The notes: a model not told the origin generated them from the letters alone. Positions 1 through 9,655 are shown, counted from the first letter of the stretch. The stretch: 64,000 nt of DNA from Sphingomonas aurea (GCF_030678875.1 NZ_JAUUDS010000001.1:620001-684000), one strand, 5' to 3'. A program made the numbers and translations.

Positions 1-520
1 CGGCGCGGCTGCGGGCAGCCTCCAGCGGGAAGCTCATCATGATGTCGGCAGCGCTGATCGCGTCACCGGCGAACCAGGGGCGGCTGGCGAGTTCCGCCTC
101 GACATAGTCGAGGTGGCGGTCGATCATTGGCTGGATCTTCGTCGCCGCCTTCTTGCCGATCAGGGGAATACGGCCGAGGATCAGCTTGACGAGGAGCGGC
201 GGCATCAGCGAGCCCTCGGCATAGTGGAGCCAGAATCGGTAGCGGAGCGCTGCGTCGCGGTGCGGCGGCGCCCCTAGCCGGCCATCGGCCTTCTCGACCA
301 GATATTCGACGATCGCGCCGGTCTCGGCGACGACGCGGTCGCCGTCCTCGATCACCGGCGACTTGCCGAGCGGGTGTACCTGGCGCAGCTCGGGCGGGGC
401 GAGCATCGTCGCCTTGTCGCGTGCGTAGCGGCGTACCTCATAGGGCAGGCCGAGTTCCTCGAGCATCCAGAGGATGCGCTGCGAGCGCGAATTTTCGAGA
501 TGGTGGACGATGATGGTCAT
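1..520 (-). CDS. Glutathione S-transferase family protein (3' end outside window)
   Basis: About 173 N-terminal residues are in the window and the gene runs off its left edge. The start reads MTIIVHHLENSRSQRILWML, a thioredoxin-fold opening with Ser residues at the usual catalytic position (11-13). It continues with a cis-Pro loop (GKSPVIEDG), a glutathione-contacting ETGAI segment and, later, the helical-domain N-cap motif GDAISAAD. The family conjugates glutathione to electrophiles or acts as a peroxidase in the cytosol; the substrate cannot be read here. The ATG overlaps the stop of the upstream methyltransferase gene as ATGA, so translation is probably coupled and the pair may work on the same small molecule, which is inference. 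Confidence 0.88.
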   Translation of the reverse strand, partial: MTIIVHHLENSRSQRILWMLEELGLPYEVRRYARDKATMLAPPELRQVHPLGKSPVIEDGDRVVAETGAIVEYLVEKADGRLGAPPHRDAALRYRFWLHYAEGSLMPPLLVKLILGRIPLIGKKAATKIQPMIDRHLDYVEAELASRPWFAGDAISAADIMMSFPLEAARSRA

Positions 521-1356
521 GGCTGCTCCCCTGCCCGCGCGCGCCACAGCCACGCAAAGGCGGGCAGGACGACGCGGTCTTCGACGCGGTAACGCGCGAG
601 GGTGTCGGAAAGCCGCGCGACGAGATGCGCGCGGTCCGCGGGCGGCGCGGCGGCGATGGCACGGGCGACCGGGCCGATGCGCGTGAAGAAGCTGGTGGCA
701 TCGGCGACCGGGTCGGCGCCCGCACCTGCGACATAGTCGAAGGCGACCGGTTCGGCCGCAGCGTCGCGCCAGCCGGCGGCGCGCAGGATGGTCGCGACGT
801 GCTCGGGATCGGCGAAGCCGAACGGACCGGGGGCGTAGCCGTCCGCTGCGACCGGCGCCATGCCGAACAGCGTGGCGGGAAGGTCATAGGCGAAGCTGTT
901 GCGGGTGACAGACCCGAAGCAGGAAAAGACGAGCCGCGCGCCCGGCATGGACTGCTCGCGCAATCGGGTGAAGGCGGCGACCGGATCAGCGAAGAACATG
1001 ACGCCGTGGCGCGAGACGAGCAGGTCGGGGCGGACTGGCAGCGGATCGGTCGCGGCGTCCGCCTGGAGGAAGCGGACCGCCGGGGCTCGCTGGCGGGCGA
1101 TGGCGAGAAGCGTCGGCGAGAGATCGATGCCGGTGATGGCCAGATCGGGCCGCGCGGTCGCCAGCGCCAGGCTGGTGCCGCCGGCGCCGCAGCCGATATC
1201 GAGGACAGTGCAGTTACGGGGGCCGCTATCGGGCGCGGCTGCGACGATCGCGGCATCGAGGCGCACCGACAGGTCGCCGAAGCTGCGATCGGTGCGCTGC
1301 CACTCGTCGGCCCAGACGTCACCGACCCGGGTCTGCCAGTCGAGCGTATCGGTCAT
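517..1356 (-). CDS. Class I SAM-dependent methyltransferase
   Basis: A 279-residue Rossmann-type methyltransferase. Motif I VLDIGCGAGG lies near residues 50-59, followed by an acidic ribose-binding strand end (ITGIDLSP) and the motif around LLVSRHGVMFF. This is the Methyltransf_11/25 type acting on small molecules. There is no nucleic-acid-binding extension. The substrate is unknown. It is the first gene of a two-gene unit with the glutathione transferase, overlapping by four bases. recA upstream ends in its own terminator, so this pair probably has its own promoter in the roughly 70 bases before the ATG. Confidence 0.85.
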   Translation of the reverse strand: MTDTLDWQTRVGDVWADEWQRTDRSFGDLSVRLDAAIVAAAPDSGPRNCTVLDIGCGAGGTSLALATARPDLAITGIDLSPTLLAIARQRAPAVRFLQADAATDPLPVRPDLLVSRHGVMFFADPVAAFTRLREQSMPGARLVFSCFGSVTRNSFAYDLPATLFGMAPVAADGYAPGPFGFADPEHVATILRAAGWRDAAAEPVAFDYVAGAGADPVADATSFFTRIGPVARAIAAAPPADRAHLVARLSDTLARYRVEDRVVLPAFAWLWRARAGEQP

Positions 1357-1425
1357 CGGCGCATCCGCGGCGAAAGGTCACATAAAGTCACACGGTCGTC
1401 CCAGTTGTTATCGCAGGCGGATGCG

Positions 1426-1451
1426 AAAAGGCTCGCCAGTGAGGGCGGGCC
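1426..1451 (-). terminator. Rho-independent terminator of recA
   Basis: Read on the minus strand, just past the recA stop, an 8-base stem GGCCCGCC/GGCGAGCC with one mismatch and a six-base loop is followed by a TTTT run. It separates recA from the methyltransferase gene. Confidence 0.65.
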
Positions 1452-1459
1452 TTGGCAGG

Positions 1460-2530
1460 TCAGATGTCGTCGTCGGCATCAGGGCCGGTCATCATTTCCT
1501 CAGCGACCTTCTCGGTTCGCTGACGGATCGCCTTTTCGAGGCGGTCGGCCATTTCCGGGTTTTCGCGAAGATAGGTCTTGGCGTTCTCCCGCCCCTGGCC
1601 GATGCGGACCGAGTCGTAGCTGAACCAGCTGCCCGACTTCTCGACCAGCCCGGCCTTGACGCCGAGGTCGAGGATCTCGCCGATCTTGGAGATGCCCTCG
1701 CCGTACATGATGTCGAACTCGACCTGCTTGAACGGCGGGGCGACCTTGTTCTTCACCACCTTCACGCGGGTGGCGTTGCCGACGATGTCCTCGCGATCCT
1801 TGATCTGGCCGGTGCGGCGAATGTCGAGCCGGACCGAGGCGTAGAATTTCAGCGCGTTGCCGCCGGTCGTCGTCTCTGGGTTGCCGTACATCACGCCGAT
1901 CTTCATGCGCAGCTGGTTGATGAAGATCACCATGCAGCGCGAGCGGCTGATCGAGCCGGTCAGCTTGCGCAGGGACTGCGACATCAGGCGCGCCTGAAGG
2001 CCGACATGGCTGTCGCCCATCTCGCCCTCGATCTCGGCGCGCGGCACGAGCGCGGCGACCGAATCGACCACCAGCACGTCGATCGCGTTGGAGCGGACCA
2101 AAGTGTCGGTGATCTCCAGCGCCTGCTCGCCCGTGTCGGGCTGCGAGACGATCAGTTCGTCGATGTTGACGCCCAGCTTCTTCGCATAGACCGGGTCGAG
2201 CGCGTGCTCGGCGTCGACGAAGGCGGCGGTGCCGCCGTTCTTCTGCGCCTCGGCAATGACATGGAGCGCGAGCGTGGTCTTGCCCGAGCTTTCCGGGCCA
2301 TAGACCTCGATCACCCGGCCGCGGGGCAGCCCGCCGACGCCGAGCGCGATATCCAGGCCAAGCGACCCGGTCGAGATGGCCTCGACCTGCATCGCCTCCT
2401 TCTGCCCCAGCTTCATCGCGGAGCCCTTGCCGAAGGCGCGGTCAATCTGGGCCAGCGCGGCGTCGAGCGCCTTCTGCCGGTCTGTGCTAGCTACTGCCAC
2501 GGAATCGATCACTTTCAGACTGGCGGCCAT
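1460..2530 (-). CDS. recA: Recombinase RecA
   Basis: 356 residues, the normal bacterial length. RecA forms ATP-dependent filaments on single-stranded DNA, promotes strand exchange and triggers LexA self-cleavage. The Walker A box GPESSGKT is at 78-85, and the L2 loop region containing [20 protein letters not shown] is intact. The C-terminus is acidic (DADDDI), as usual. The start follows a minimal leader carrying a LexA box (2607-2621), so SOS control can be read directly. A terminator follows the stop. Confidence 0.98.
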   Translation of the reverse strand: MAASLKVIDSVAVASTDRQKALDAALAQIDRAFGKGSAMKLGQKEAMQVEAISTGSLGLDIALGVGGLPRGRVIEVYGPESSGKTTLALHVIAEAQKNGGTAAFVDAEHALDPVYAKKLGVNIDELIVSQPDTGEQALEITDTLVRSNAIDVLVVDSVAALVPRAEIEGEMGDSHVGLQARLMSQSLRKLTGSISRSRCMVIFINQLRMKIGVMYGNPETTTGGNALKFYASVRLDIRRTGQIKDREDIVGNATRVKVVKNKVAPPFKQVEFDIMYGEGISKIGEILDLGVKAGLVEKSGSWFSYDSVRIGQGRENAKTYLRENPEMADRLEKAIRQRTEKVAEEMMTGPDADDDI

Positions 2531-2606
2531 CAGGGGCTCCCATCGCTAGAGCATGTGCGCCGCCGGAGCAACGCGTCCGACGCCATGTACGATGTTTGTT
2601 CCGTTA

Positions 2607-2621
2607 GAACAAGTAGTGAAC
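2607..2621 (-). promoter_or_regulatory. LexA (SOS) box upstream of recA
   Basis: The plus strand reads GAAC-N7-GAAC, which on the recA strand is GTTC-N7-GTTC, the alphaproteobacterial direct-repeat LexA site. A GTTC at 2598-2601 also forms a GTTC-N5-GAAC palindrome with the first GAAC. The site is about 80 bases upstream of the recA ATG and ends only eight bases from the ispE stop codon, so the recA promoter fills the whole short gap. Confidence 0.85.
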
Positions 2622-2628
2622 TTTTCCT

Positions 2629-3468
2629 TTAATTCAGGGCAGTGGCCAGCGTCCACCAGCCACGGGCCGCGGCGGTGCGGCCAGCGGCATCGCGCGCGCC
2701 GATCGAGTCGAACAGCGCGAAGCAGGTCGCGCCCGAGCCGGACATCCGCGACAGGACGGCGCCGGGTGCAGCGTCGAGCAGTGCCCTCACCTCACCGATC
2801 ACCGGCGCGATGGCGCGGGCGGGCGGCTCCAGGTCGTTGCGGGCGGCGCGGGCGCGGTCGAGCAGCGATCCGTCGGGAATGGGGCCGAGATCCTCGCCGT
2901 GCCAGCCGGCGAAGACGGCGGCGGTGGATACGGCCACGCCGGGATTGACCAGCAGCAGCGGTGTGCCCCGAGCCCCGCCGATCGCGGTCAGCGCGGTGCC
3001 GATGCCAGTGCCGAGCGTGGTCTCGCCGAGCAGGCAGGCGGGAACGTCGGCGCCGAGCCTTTCCGCGATCGTGACGAGCTTCGGGTCCTTCGCCGGGACG
3101 GCATGGAGCGTGGCGAGGGCACGCAGGGTAGCGGCCGCGTCGGCCGAGCCGCCGCCGATCCCGGAGGCGACCGGCAGGTTCTTGGTCAGGGTGATCGCGT
3201 GATGCGCAGTGACGGCGAAGGCGGTGCGAAAGGCGTGCAGCGCCCTTATCACGAGGTTGTCGGTTGGGTGACACCCCTCCCCGGCTTTCAGCGCGTCGGC
3301 GAAGGGGCCGGTGATGGTGAAGCTGTCCTGTTCCGCTTCCGCCAGCGTGATGAGGTCGCCGTCCTCAGCGAACGCGAACAAGGTCTCGAGTTCGTGATAT
3401 CCGTCTGCCCGTCGGGCGCGGATGTGGAGGGCCAGGTTGATCTTGGCGGGGGCGGGTTCGAGGATCAT
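2629..3468 (-). CDS. ispE: 4-diphosphocytidyl-2-C-methyl-D-erythritol kinase
   Basis: 279 residues from the ATG at 3468, the usual IspE length. A GTG-started extension to 3579 is open but low-complexity and not family-like, so I reject it. GHMP kinase of the non-mevalonate isoprenoid pathway: it phosphorylates CDP-ME at the 2-hydroxyl with ATP. It has the N-terminal PAPAKINLALHI segment with the catalytic Lys at 9, the GHMP ATP loop PVASGIGGGSADAAA near 99-113 including Asp110, and a C-terminal glycine-rich SRMSGSGATCFALF motif. It lies downstream of the ETF-QO gene on the same strand. Confidence 0.95.
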   Translation of the reverse strand: MILEPAPAKINLALHIRARRADGYHELETLFAFAEDGDLITLAEAEQDSFTITGPFADALKAGEGCHPTDNLVIRALHAFRTAFAVTAHHAITLTKNLPVASGIGGGSADAAATLRALATLHAVPAKDPKLVTIAERLGADVPACLLGETTLGTGIGTALTAIGGARGTPLLLVNPGVAVSTAAVFAGWHGEDLGPIPDGSLLDRARAARNDLEPPARAIAPVIGEVRALLDAAPGAVLSRMSGSGATCFALFDSIGARDAAGRTAAARGWWTLATALN

Positions 3469-3539
3469 GGGGACCGGATAGCAGAAGGGGCGTCGCGGCG
3501 GAGCCGCGCCGTCGGTCGGCGCTGAGGCGCCGCCGGCCG

Positions 3540-3578
3540 GACGCGCCGCAGCTTCGCTGCGGCTGGCGCGGCGCGTCA
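3540..3578. repeat. Nested GC-rich hairpin at the end of the ETF-QO gene
   Basis: A perfect seven-base stem CCGCAGC/GCTGCGG with loop TTC (3546-3562) sits inside an outer GACGCGC/GCGCGTC pair. It overlaps the ETF-QO stop codon. There is no T-run in either direction, so it looks more like a palindromic repeat or mRNA 3'-end stabiliser than a classical terminator. Confidence 0.5.
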
Positions 3579-5231
3579 CATATTCGGATAATTGGGCCCG
3601 CCACCCCCTTCAGGTACCACCCAGTTGATGTTCTGCGTCGGGTCCTTGATGTCGCAGGTCTTGCAGTGGACGCAATTCTGAGCGTTGATGACGAACTTCG
3701 GATCACCCTCGGCCTCGCCCACCACCTCATAGACCCCGGCCGGGCAGTAGCGCTGCGCCGGCTCGTCATAGAGCGGCAGGTCGTAGTCGATGGGGATCGA
3801 CGGGTCGCGCAGCGTCAGGTGGACGGGCTGGTCCTCCTCGTGATTGGTATTCGACAGGAACACCGACGACAGGCGGTCGAAGGTCAGCACGCCGTCTGCC
3901 TTGGGATAGACCGGCGGCTTGACCAGATCCTTGCGCCACAGGCTTTCATGGTCGGGATGGTGCTTCATCGTGAAGGGCATCTTCAGCCCGAAATGCTCCA
4001 GCCACATGGTGATGCCCGACAGGCCCGAGCCGACGAAGTCGCCGAACTTCTTGACCAGCGGCACGACGTTGCGGACGACCGACAGTTCCTTCTTCAGCCA
4101 GCTTGCCTCGAATGCCGCCGGATAGGCGGCCAGTTCGTCATGCTCGCGTCCGGCCTGCACCGCCGCGAACGCAGCCTCGGCCGCCATCATCGCCGATTTC
4201 TGCGCGCCATGCGTGCCCTTGATACGGGGCACGTTAAGGAAGCCGGCCGAGCAGCCGATCAGCGCGCCGCCGGGAAACACCAGCCTGGGGATCGACTGCA
4301 ACCCGCCGTCATTGATCGCGCGCGCGCCGTAGGAGACTCGCTTGCCGCCCGCCAGCAGCTCGGCGACGGCGGGGTGCGTCTTCCACTTCTGCATTTCCTG
4401 AAAGGGCGAGAGATAGGGATTGGTATAGCCGAGCCAGGTCACGAAGCCGATCGACACCTGCCCGTTCGCCTGGTGATAGATCCAGCCGCCGCCATTGGCG
4501 TCGTCCCCGAGCGGATAACCCTGAGTATGGATCACCTTGCCGGGCACATGCTTGTCCGGCGCGATGTCCCACAGCTCCTTTACGCCAAGGCCGTAAACCT
4601 GCGGCTGGCTGTCGCGCGCCAGGTCGAAGGTGCGGATGATCTCCTTGGTCAGGTGCCCGCGCACCCCCTCTGCGAAGAAGGTGTATTTGGCGTGGAGCTC
4701 CAGCCCGGGCTGCCAGTCGCCCTTGTGGGTGCCGTCGCGTGCCACGCCCATGTCGCCGGTCGCGACGCCCTTCACCGCGCCGTTCTCGTCGAACAGGATC
4801 TCGGCGGCGGCGAAGCCGGGGAAGATCTCGACGCCCAGCTCCTCGGCCCGCCCAGCCAGCCAGCGACAGAGATTGCCGAGCGAGCAGGTATAGGTGCCCT
4901 TGTTGTGGAGGAAGGGCGGGGTCCACAGGTGCGGCAGGTTGAACTTCTTGCGCGCCGTCAGCACCCAGTGGTGGTTCTCGGTCACCGGCGTCTCGGCCAG
5001 CGGACAGTCGGTGTCGCGCCAGTCGGGGATCAGCTCGTCCATCGCGCGGGGATCGATCACCGCGCCCGACAGGATATGGGCACCGACTTCGGACCCCTTT
5101 TCCAGTACGCAGACGGACAGCTCCGCCCCCGCCTCGGCGGCAAGCTGTTTCAGGCGGATCGCGGCAGACAGGCCGGCTGGCCCAGCGCCGACGATCACCA
5201 CGTCGTACGGCATCGACTCGCGTTCGGTCAT
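3576..5231 (-). CDS. Electron transfer flavoprotein-ubiquinone oxidoreductase
   Basis: 551 residues. It carries electrons from ETF, reduced by acyl-CoA and other dehydrogenases, to ubiquinone at the inner membrane. The FAD-binding GAGPAG motif is at 15-20. Cys496 and the NCVHCKTC cluster (Cys520, 523, 526) supply the four ligands of the [4Fe-4S] centre in the C-terminal ferredoxin-like domain. The first ATG is preceded by GGAGAAG at good spacing; an internal Met7 is the alternative start. The etfA/etfB genes are not in the window. Confidence 0.96.
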   Translation of the reverse strand: MTERESMPYDVVIVGAGPAGLSAAIRLKQLAAEAGAELSVCVLEKGSEVGAHILSGAVIDPRAMDELIPDWRDTDCPLAETPVTENHHWVLTARKKFNLPHLWTPPFLHNKGTYTCSLGNLCRWLAGRAEELGVEIFPGFAAAEILFDENGAVKGVATGDMGVARDGTHKGDWQPGLELHAKYTFFAEGVRGHLTKEIIRTFDLARDSQPQVYGLGVKELWDIAPDKHVPGKVIHTQGYPLGDDANGGGWIYHQANGQVSIGFVTWLGYTNPYLSPFQEMQKWKTHPAVAELLAGGKRVSYGARAINDGGLQSIPRLVFPGGALIGCSAGFLNVPRIKGTHGAQKSAMMAAEAAFAAVQAGREHDELAAYPAAFEASWLKKELSVVRNVVPLVKKFGDFVGSGLSGITMWLEHFGLKMPFTMKHHPDHESLWRKDLVKPPVYPKADGVLTFDRLSSVFLSNTNHEEDQPVHLTLRDPSIPIDYDLPLYDEPAQRYCPAGVYEVVGEAEGDPKFVINAQNCVHCKTCDIKDPTQNINWVVPEGGGGPNYPNM

Positions 5232-5348
5232 CGCATCTTCTCCTGCCGCATCGGGCGCCTACCGGTCGGTGCTCCGCCGGGCGCGGCCCGGCACCATGTC
5301 GTCGTCCCTGCCGATCCGACAAGTTGACCGCCCCGTCAACCGTGCACC

Positions 5349-6101
5349 ATGAACGGGTGCGTGGGGGCATATCAGACCATTGATCCGGCACATTATGCCA
5401 GCACGCTCGACTGGTGGCGCGACGCGGGCGTCGATGTGCTGGTCGAGGATGCGGTGCGCGACTGGCTCGCGCTGGCACCCGCGGCCCTGCCCCCGGTGCC
5501 GGCTGCGGCACCGGCCGAGCAGGCTCTGCCGGAGACGCTGGCCGCCTTCGCGGCGTGGCGTGCCGGGGCCGACGCGCCCGAGGCTGGATGGAGCGGGGTT
5601 TCCGTAGCGGCGAGTGGCCCTGCCGATGCGCGTGTCATGGTGCTGGTCGACTGCCCCGAGCGCGAGGACGGCGATGCCGGTGCGCTGCTGAGCGGCCCGG
5701 GTGGGCGGCTGCTCGACCGGATGCTCGCGGCGATCGGCCTGTCGCGCGAGACGGTGCACCTGGCGGCGATCTGCGCGCGCCGGCCGGCGGCCGGACGGAT
5801 GCCGCGCGACGTCGAGGCGCGGCTGGGCGAGATCGCGCGGCACCACGTTGCCTTGGTCGCGCCAGAGCGGCTGCTGCTGCTCGGCGATGCGACGAGCCGT
5901 GCCGTGCTGTCGGCCGACCGCCAGGCGGTGCGCGGAAGTTTACAGCCCTTCCACCATAAGAAGGGCACGACCGGGGTGATGGCCAGCCTGCACCCCTGCC
6001 TGCTGATCGAGCGGCCGGCGCTGAAGGCGGAGAGCTGGCGCGACCTCAGGATGCTGGTCGCCGGGATGGGCATGGACGAACGGGAAGAGCGGACGGCATG
6101 A
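5349..6101 (+). CDS. Uracil-DNA glycosylase superfamily protein, catalytically atypical
   Basis: 250 residues. The core resembles family 4 (SPO1-type) uracil-DNA glycosylases: a GPGGRLLDRMLAAIGLSRE segment, an AICARRP segment where the family has VKCRPP, and a C-terminal SLHPCLLIERPALK segment where the family has YHPSALLR. However, the GEAPG motif that activates water is replaced by VDCPE, and the cysteines that hold the [4Fe-4S] cluster are missing from the N-terminal third, which is Ala/Pro-rich. It may bind DNA without excising uracil, or use other residues. The gene is coupled by ATGA to the lytic transglycosylase gene, an unrelated function. Confidence 0.7.
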   Translation: MNGCVGAYQTIDPAHYASTLDWWRDAGVDVLVEDAVRDWLALAPAALPPVPAAAPAEQALPETLAAFAAWRAGADAPEAGWSGVSVAASGPADARVMVLVDCPEREDGDAGALLSGPGGRLLDRMLAAIGLSRETVHLAAICARRPAAGRMPRDVEARLGEIARHHVALVAPERLLLLGDATSRAVLSADRQAVRGSLQPFHHKKGTTGVMASLHPCLLIERPALKAESWRDLRMLVAGMGMDEREERTA

Positions 6102-7906
6102 TGCGAAGCTGGTTTATCGCGATGGCTCTGGCCGGTACGATGGCGGGAGTGCCGGTGGCAGCCCATGCTGCGGCCGGTGACACCGACACGGTAGACCTTC
6201 CCGTGGCCGCGGCGCCCAAGCCCCCCGCCCTGCTCGATCCGACGCAGCAGGTCGCGTACCGGTCGGTCTTCGCCGCGATCCGCGACGGGCGATGGCAGGA
6301 CGCGCAGATCGGGCTCGACGCGATGGCGCCGGGGCCGCTCCACGCGGTGGCACGGGCCGAACTCTACACGGCCAAGGGTTCGCCGCGGGTCGATCTCGAC
6401 TCGCTCGTCCGGCTGCTGAACGAGGCGCCCGAGCTGCCCCAGGCGGAGGCGCTGCGCCGGCTGGCCGTGGCGCGCGGCGCGACCGACCTGCCGCCGCTGC
6501 CGGCCGCGCAGCGGCTGATCTGGCAGGACGGCGCCCCCCGCCGCGTGCGGGCCAAGGCGACCGCCAGCGATCTGGTCGCCGCCGACCTGGCCAACCGGAT
6601 GCAGCCCTTCGTGAAGCTGGACGACGGCGCCAGCGCAGAGGCGCTGCTGGCGGGCACCGGCGGGTTGAGCGAGGAGGCCGCGACCGAGTGGCAGGCCAAG
6701 GTCGCCTGGATGTACTATCTCTCCGGCAACGACCTGAAGGTCCGCGAGCTGGGCGGGCGCGCCGCCGCGGGCGTCGGCGACTGGGCGGTGCAGGGTCGCT
6801 GGATGACCGCGCTGTCGGCGTGGCGGCAGCAGGATTGTCGCGCGGCGGCTGACGGGTTCGCCGGGGTCGCGGCGCGGGCCGGGGATATCGATCTGCGCGC
6901 GGCCGGCTTCTACTGGGCCGCCCGCGCCGACATGGCCTGCGCACGCCCCGATCGGGTCGAGACGCGACTGAAGGCAGCGGCGCAATATGGCGAGAGCTTC
7001 TACGGCCAACTCGCCCGTCAGGCGCTGGGGCTGCGCGACAAGGGCAAGCCGCAGATCGGGCTGGTCGCGGCCGACTGGGCGGCGATCGACCGGCGTCCCA
7101 ATATCCGGGTTGCCGCCGCACTCGCCGAACTGGGCGAGACCGACCTCGCCGACACGGTGATGCGCCAGCAGGCGAAGATCGGCAGCCCGGCCGAATTCGG
7201 CAGCCTGGTGCGGGTCGCCGAGATGCTCGATCTGCCGGCGACGACCATCTGGCTGGCCCACAACTGCCCGGCGGGCATCACCGCCGCGGCCGAGGCGCGC
7301 TATCCGACGCCGAGCTGGACGCCCGACAGCGGCTGGCGCGTCGACAAGGCGCTGGTCTATGCCCATGCGCTCGAGGAATCGCGGTTCCGGGCCAAGGTGA
7401 CGAGCCCGGCCGGCGCGTACGGCCTGATGCAGATCATGCCGGCCGCCGCCACCGACTTCGCACGCGAGCGGGGGCTGACGATCGACAAGGCCGCCCTCTC
7501 CAAGCCCTCGACCAACATCGATATCGGTCAGCGCCATCTGGAGCGGCTGCGCGACATGGGGCTGACCGGCGGGCTGCTGCCCAAGGTGATCGCCGCCTAC
7601 AATGCCGGGCCCAAGCCGGTGGGCGAGTGGAACAGTCTGGTCCATGACGGCGGCGACCCGCTGCTCTATATCGAGAGCATCCCCTATTGGGAGACGCGCG
7701 GCTACGTCACCACGGTGCTGCGCAACTACTGGATGTACGAGGCGCAGGGGGGCAAGGCGAAGTCGGCCAGCCGGACCGCGCTGGCGCAGGGCATGTGGCC
7801 GCGCTTTCCCGGACTGCCCGGGGCGGCGGCAGTGCGGCTGAATGCGCAGGCGAACGCCACCGCTACCGCTGCGGCGGCACCGTCGACCCAGACCGCCAGC
7901 AACTGA
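6098..7906 (+). CDS. Soluble lytic murein transglycosylase (Slt family)
   Basis: 602 residues with a signal peptide (positive MMRSW, hydrophobic stretch, cleavage near AHA-AAG at about 24-27), so it acts in the periplasm. A long alpha-helical superhelix resembling Slt70 fills most of the protein. The SLT catalytic domain is at about 415-560: the catalytic Glu is 427 in ALEESRF, followed by [13 protein letters not shown] and the AYNAGP motif. It cleaves the MurNAc-GlcNAc bond to give 1,6-anhydroMurNAc ends. Its start overlaps the previous stop and its stop overlaps the moaB start (TGATG). Confidence 0.93.
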   Translation: MMRSWFIAMALAGTMAGVPVAAHAAAGDTDTVDLPVAAAPKPPALLDPTQQVAYRSVFAAIRDGRWQDAQIGLDAMAPGPLHAVARAELYTAKGSPRVDLDSLVRLLNEAPELPQAEALRRLAVARGATDLPPLPAAQRLIWQDGAPRRVRAKATASDLVAADLANRMQPFVKLDDGASAEALLAGTGGLSEEAATEWQAKVAWMYYLSGNDLKVRELGGRAAAGVGDWAVQGRWMTALSAWRQQDCRAAADGFAGVAARAGDIDLRAAGFYWAARADMACARPDRVETRLKAAAQYGESFYGQLARQALGLRDKGKPQIGLVAADWAAIDRRPNIRVAAALAELGETDLADTVMRQQAKIGSPAEFGSLVRVAEMLDLPATTIWLAHNCPAGITAAAEARYPTPSWTPDSGWRVDKALVYAHALEESRFRAKVTSPAGAYGLMQIMPAAATDFARERGLTIDKAALSKPSTNIDIGQRHLERLRDMGLTGGLLPKVIAAYNAGPKPVGEWNSLVHDGGDPLLYIESIPYWETRGYVTTVLRNYWMYEAQGGKAKSASRTALAQGMWPRFPGLPGAAAVRLNAQANATATAAAAPSTQTASN

Positions 7907-8433
7907 TGCCGATCGACGAGAGCCGGACCTTCCTGCCGGTCCGGATCGCGGTGTTGACCGTGTCGGATACGCGCGGGCTGGCCGAGGATCGCTCCGGCGA
8001 CACGCTGGTCGCGCGGCTGCGTGACGCAGGCCACGTCCTGGCCGAACGCGCGATCCTGCGCGACGATGCCGACGCGATCGTGGCGCTGCTCCACCGCTGG
8101 ATCGACGACGAAGCGGTCGATTGCATCCTGACCACCGGCGGCACCGGCGTGACCGGTCGCGACGTGACACCCGAAGCGGTCGAGCGGGTGGCGGACAAGA
8201 TGATCCCCGGCTTCGGCGAGCTGTTCCGCTGGCTGAGCTACGCGACAATCGGCACCTCGACGGTGCAGTCGCGGGCGTGTGCCTGCGTGGGACGGGGCAC
8301 CTATATCTTCGCGTTGCCCGGCTCCACCGGCGCGGTGACGGATGCGTGGGACGGTATCCTGCGCGATCAGCTGGATAGCCGGCATCGGCCGTGCAATTTC
8401 GTCGAGCTGATGCCGCGGCTGATGGAGCGGTAA
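7906..8433 (+). CDS. moaB: Molybdenum cofactor biosynthesis protein B (MoaB/MogA family)
   Basis: 175 residues. The MoCF-binding fold is marked by AVLTVSDTR at the N-terminus, [16 protein letters not shown] and the C-terminal ALPGSTGAV. The family adenylylates molybdopterin or plays a supporting role in molybdenum cofactor synthesis. The true start is the ATG overlapping the lytic transglycosylase stop by one base (TGATG); longer in-frame starts lie within the previous gene and are rejected. No other moa/moe genes are nearby. A palindromic repeat follows the gene. Confidence 0.93.
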   Translation: MPIDESRTFLPVRIAVLTVSDTRGLAEDRSGDTLVARLRDAGHVLAERAILRDDADAIVALLHRWIDDEAVDCILTTGGTGVTGRDVTPEAVERVADKMIPGFGELFRWLSYATIGTSTVQSRACACVGRGTYIFALPGSTGAVTDAWDGILRDQLDSRHRPCNFVELMPRLMER

Positions 8434-8443
8434 TCCGCCTCTC

Positions 8444-8526
8444 CCGTCATCCCGGCGCAGGCCGGGATCTCCATGAGGAGAGTCTCATGCTCTCCAAGAG
8501 AAGACCCAGGCCTGTGCAGGGGTGAC
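8444..8526. repeat. Sphingomonad-type palindromic repeat
   Basis: An ATCCCGGC/GCCGGGAT hairpin with a four-base loop (8450-8469) lies inside an outer pairing of CGTCA at the left end with TGACG at the right end. It fills most of the gap between moaB and the radical SAM gene. It contains no ORF and may end or stabilise the moaB transcript. Confidence 0.6.
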
Positions 8527-8572
8527 GATTGTCGTTCTTGCTTTGTTCCGAAACTTGGCCTACTCTCACGGG

Positions 8573-9655
8573 ATGATCCGCGAGCGTCGCCCTTCCCGCC
8601 CGACCCGCGGCGCCACGCTGAACGGTGAGAGCAACCGCTTCAACCTGCCCCAGACCGAGACGGACGGCGACTGGCTAGATGCGCGCGAGGAGATCGACGG
8701 CGCCGCGGCGCCGTTGCGCACCACGGTGACGGTCGAGCGCTCGAGGACGATCATCAGCCGCAACGCCTCTCCGGACGTGCCGTTCGATCGCTCGATCAAC
8801 CCCTATCGGGGCTGCGAGCATGGCTGCATCTACTGCTTCGCGCGGCCGAGCCACGCCTTTCACGACCTGTCGCCGGGGCTGGATTTCGAGAGCCGGCTGT
8901 TCGCCAAGCCGGATGCGGCGGCGCTGCTGCGGGCAGAGTTGCGCAAGCCCGGTTACGAGGTTCGGCCGATGGCGCTCGGTACGAACACCGATCCGTACCA
9001 GCCGATCGAGCGCGACTGGCGGATCACGCGGCAGGTGCTGGAGGTACTGGCGGAAACCGATCATCCGGTGACGATCACCACCAAGTCCGACCGTGTCCTT
9101 CGCGACCTGGACCTGCTCGGCGCCATGGCGGCGAAGGGCTTGGCGGCGGTGTGCGTGTCGGTGACCTCGCTCGACCCGAAGATCGCCGGCACGGTCGAGC
9201 CGCGCGCCCCGCATCCGGAGCGGCGGCTGGCGGCGGTGCGGCGGCTGGCGGACGCGGGCGTGCCCGTCTATGTCTCGATCGCGCCCGTGATCCCGGCGGT
9301 CACCGACCATGAGATCGAGCATCTGATCGAGCGCGCCGCCGAGGCAGGCGCCGGCCATGCCTTCTTCATCCCCGTACGCCTTCCCTGGGAGGTGGCGCCG
9401 CTGTTCCGTGCCTGGCTCGACGAGCATTTCCCCGACCGCGCCGGCAAGGTGATGGCGATGATCCAGTCGATCCGCGGCGGGCGCGACAATGATCCGGGAT
9501 TTCACACACGGATGAAGGGATCAGGACCCTGGGCCGACCTGCTGCGCACCCGTTTCCACATCGCCTGCCGCAAGCACGGGCTGAACCGGGAACGGGTCAC
9601 GCTGCGCTGCGACCTGTTCCGCGCGCCCGCCGGTCCGCAGGGGGAGCTGTTCTGA
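8573..9655 (+). CDS. PA0069-family radical SAM protein
   Basis: 360 residues from the ATG at 8573; a GTG 51 bases upstream gives a hydrophobic, unfamily-like extension and is rejected. The CX3CX2C cluster CEHGCIYC (81, 85, 88) follows NPYRG and is followed by FARPSHAF, the diagnostic order of the PA0069/SplB-like radical SAM group. The cluster binds [4Fe-4S] and S-adenosylmethionine. The substrate of the group is not established; SplB-like relatives include spore photoproduct lyase, but spores are not expected here. It is monocistronic between two repeats or short gaps. Confidence 0.88.
   Translation: MIRERRPSRPTRGATLNGESNRFNLPQTETDGDWLDAREEIDGAAAPLRTTVTVERSRTIISRNASPDVPFDRSINPYRGCEHGCIYCFARPSHAFHDLSPGLDFESRLFAKPDAAALLRAELRKPGYEVRPMALGTNTDPYQPIERDWRITRQVLEVLAETDHPVTITTKSDRVLRDLDLLGAMAAKGLAAVCVSVTSLDPKIAGTVEPRAPHPERRLAAVRRLADAGVPVYVSIAPVIPAVTDHEIEHLIERAAEAGAGHAFFIPVRLPWEVAPLFRAWLDEHFPDRAGKVMAMIQSIRGGRDNDPGFHTRMKGSGPWADLLRTRFHIACRKHGLNRERVTLRCDLFRAPAGPQGELF

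Noticed and set aside
899..2632. 577-codon plus-strand ORF
   Set aside because: Antisense to recA and the methyltransferase and crosses the LexA box and terminator.
3469..3579. GTG-started N-terminal extension of IspE
   Set aside because: Arg/Ala/Pro low-complexity residues in a hairpin-rich gap; family members begin at the ATG at 3468.
5393..8248. 951-codon minus-strand ORF
   Set aside because: Antisense to three well-supported plus-strand genes that overlap each other properly.
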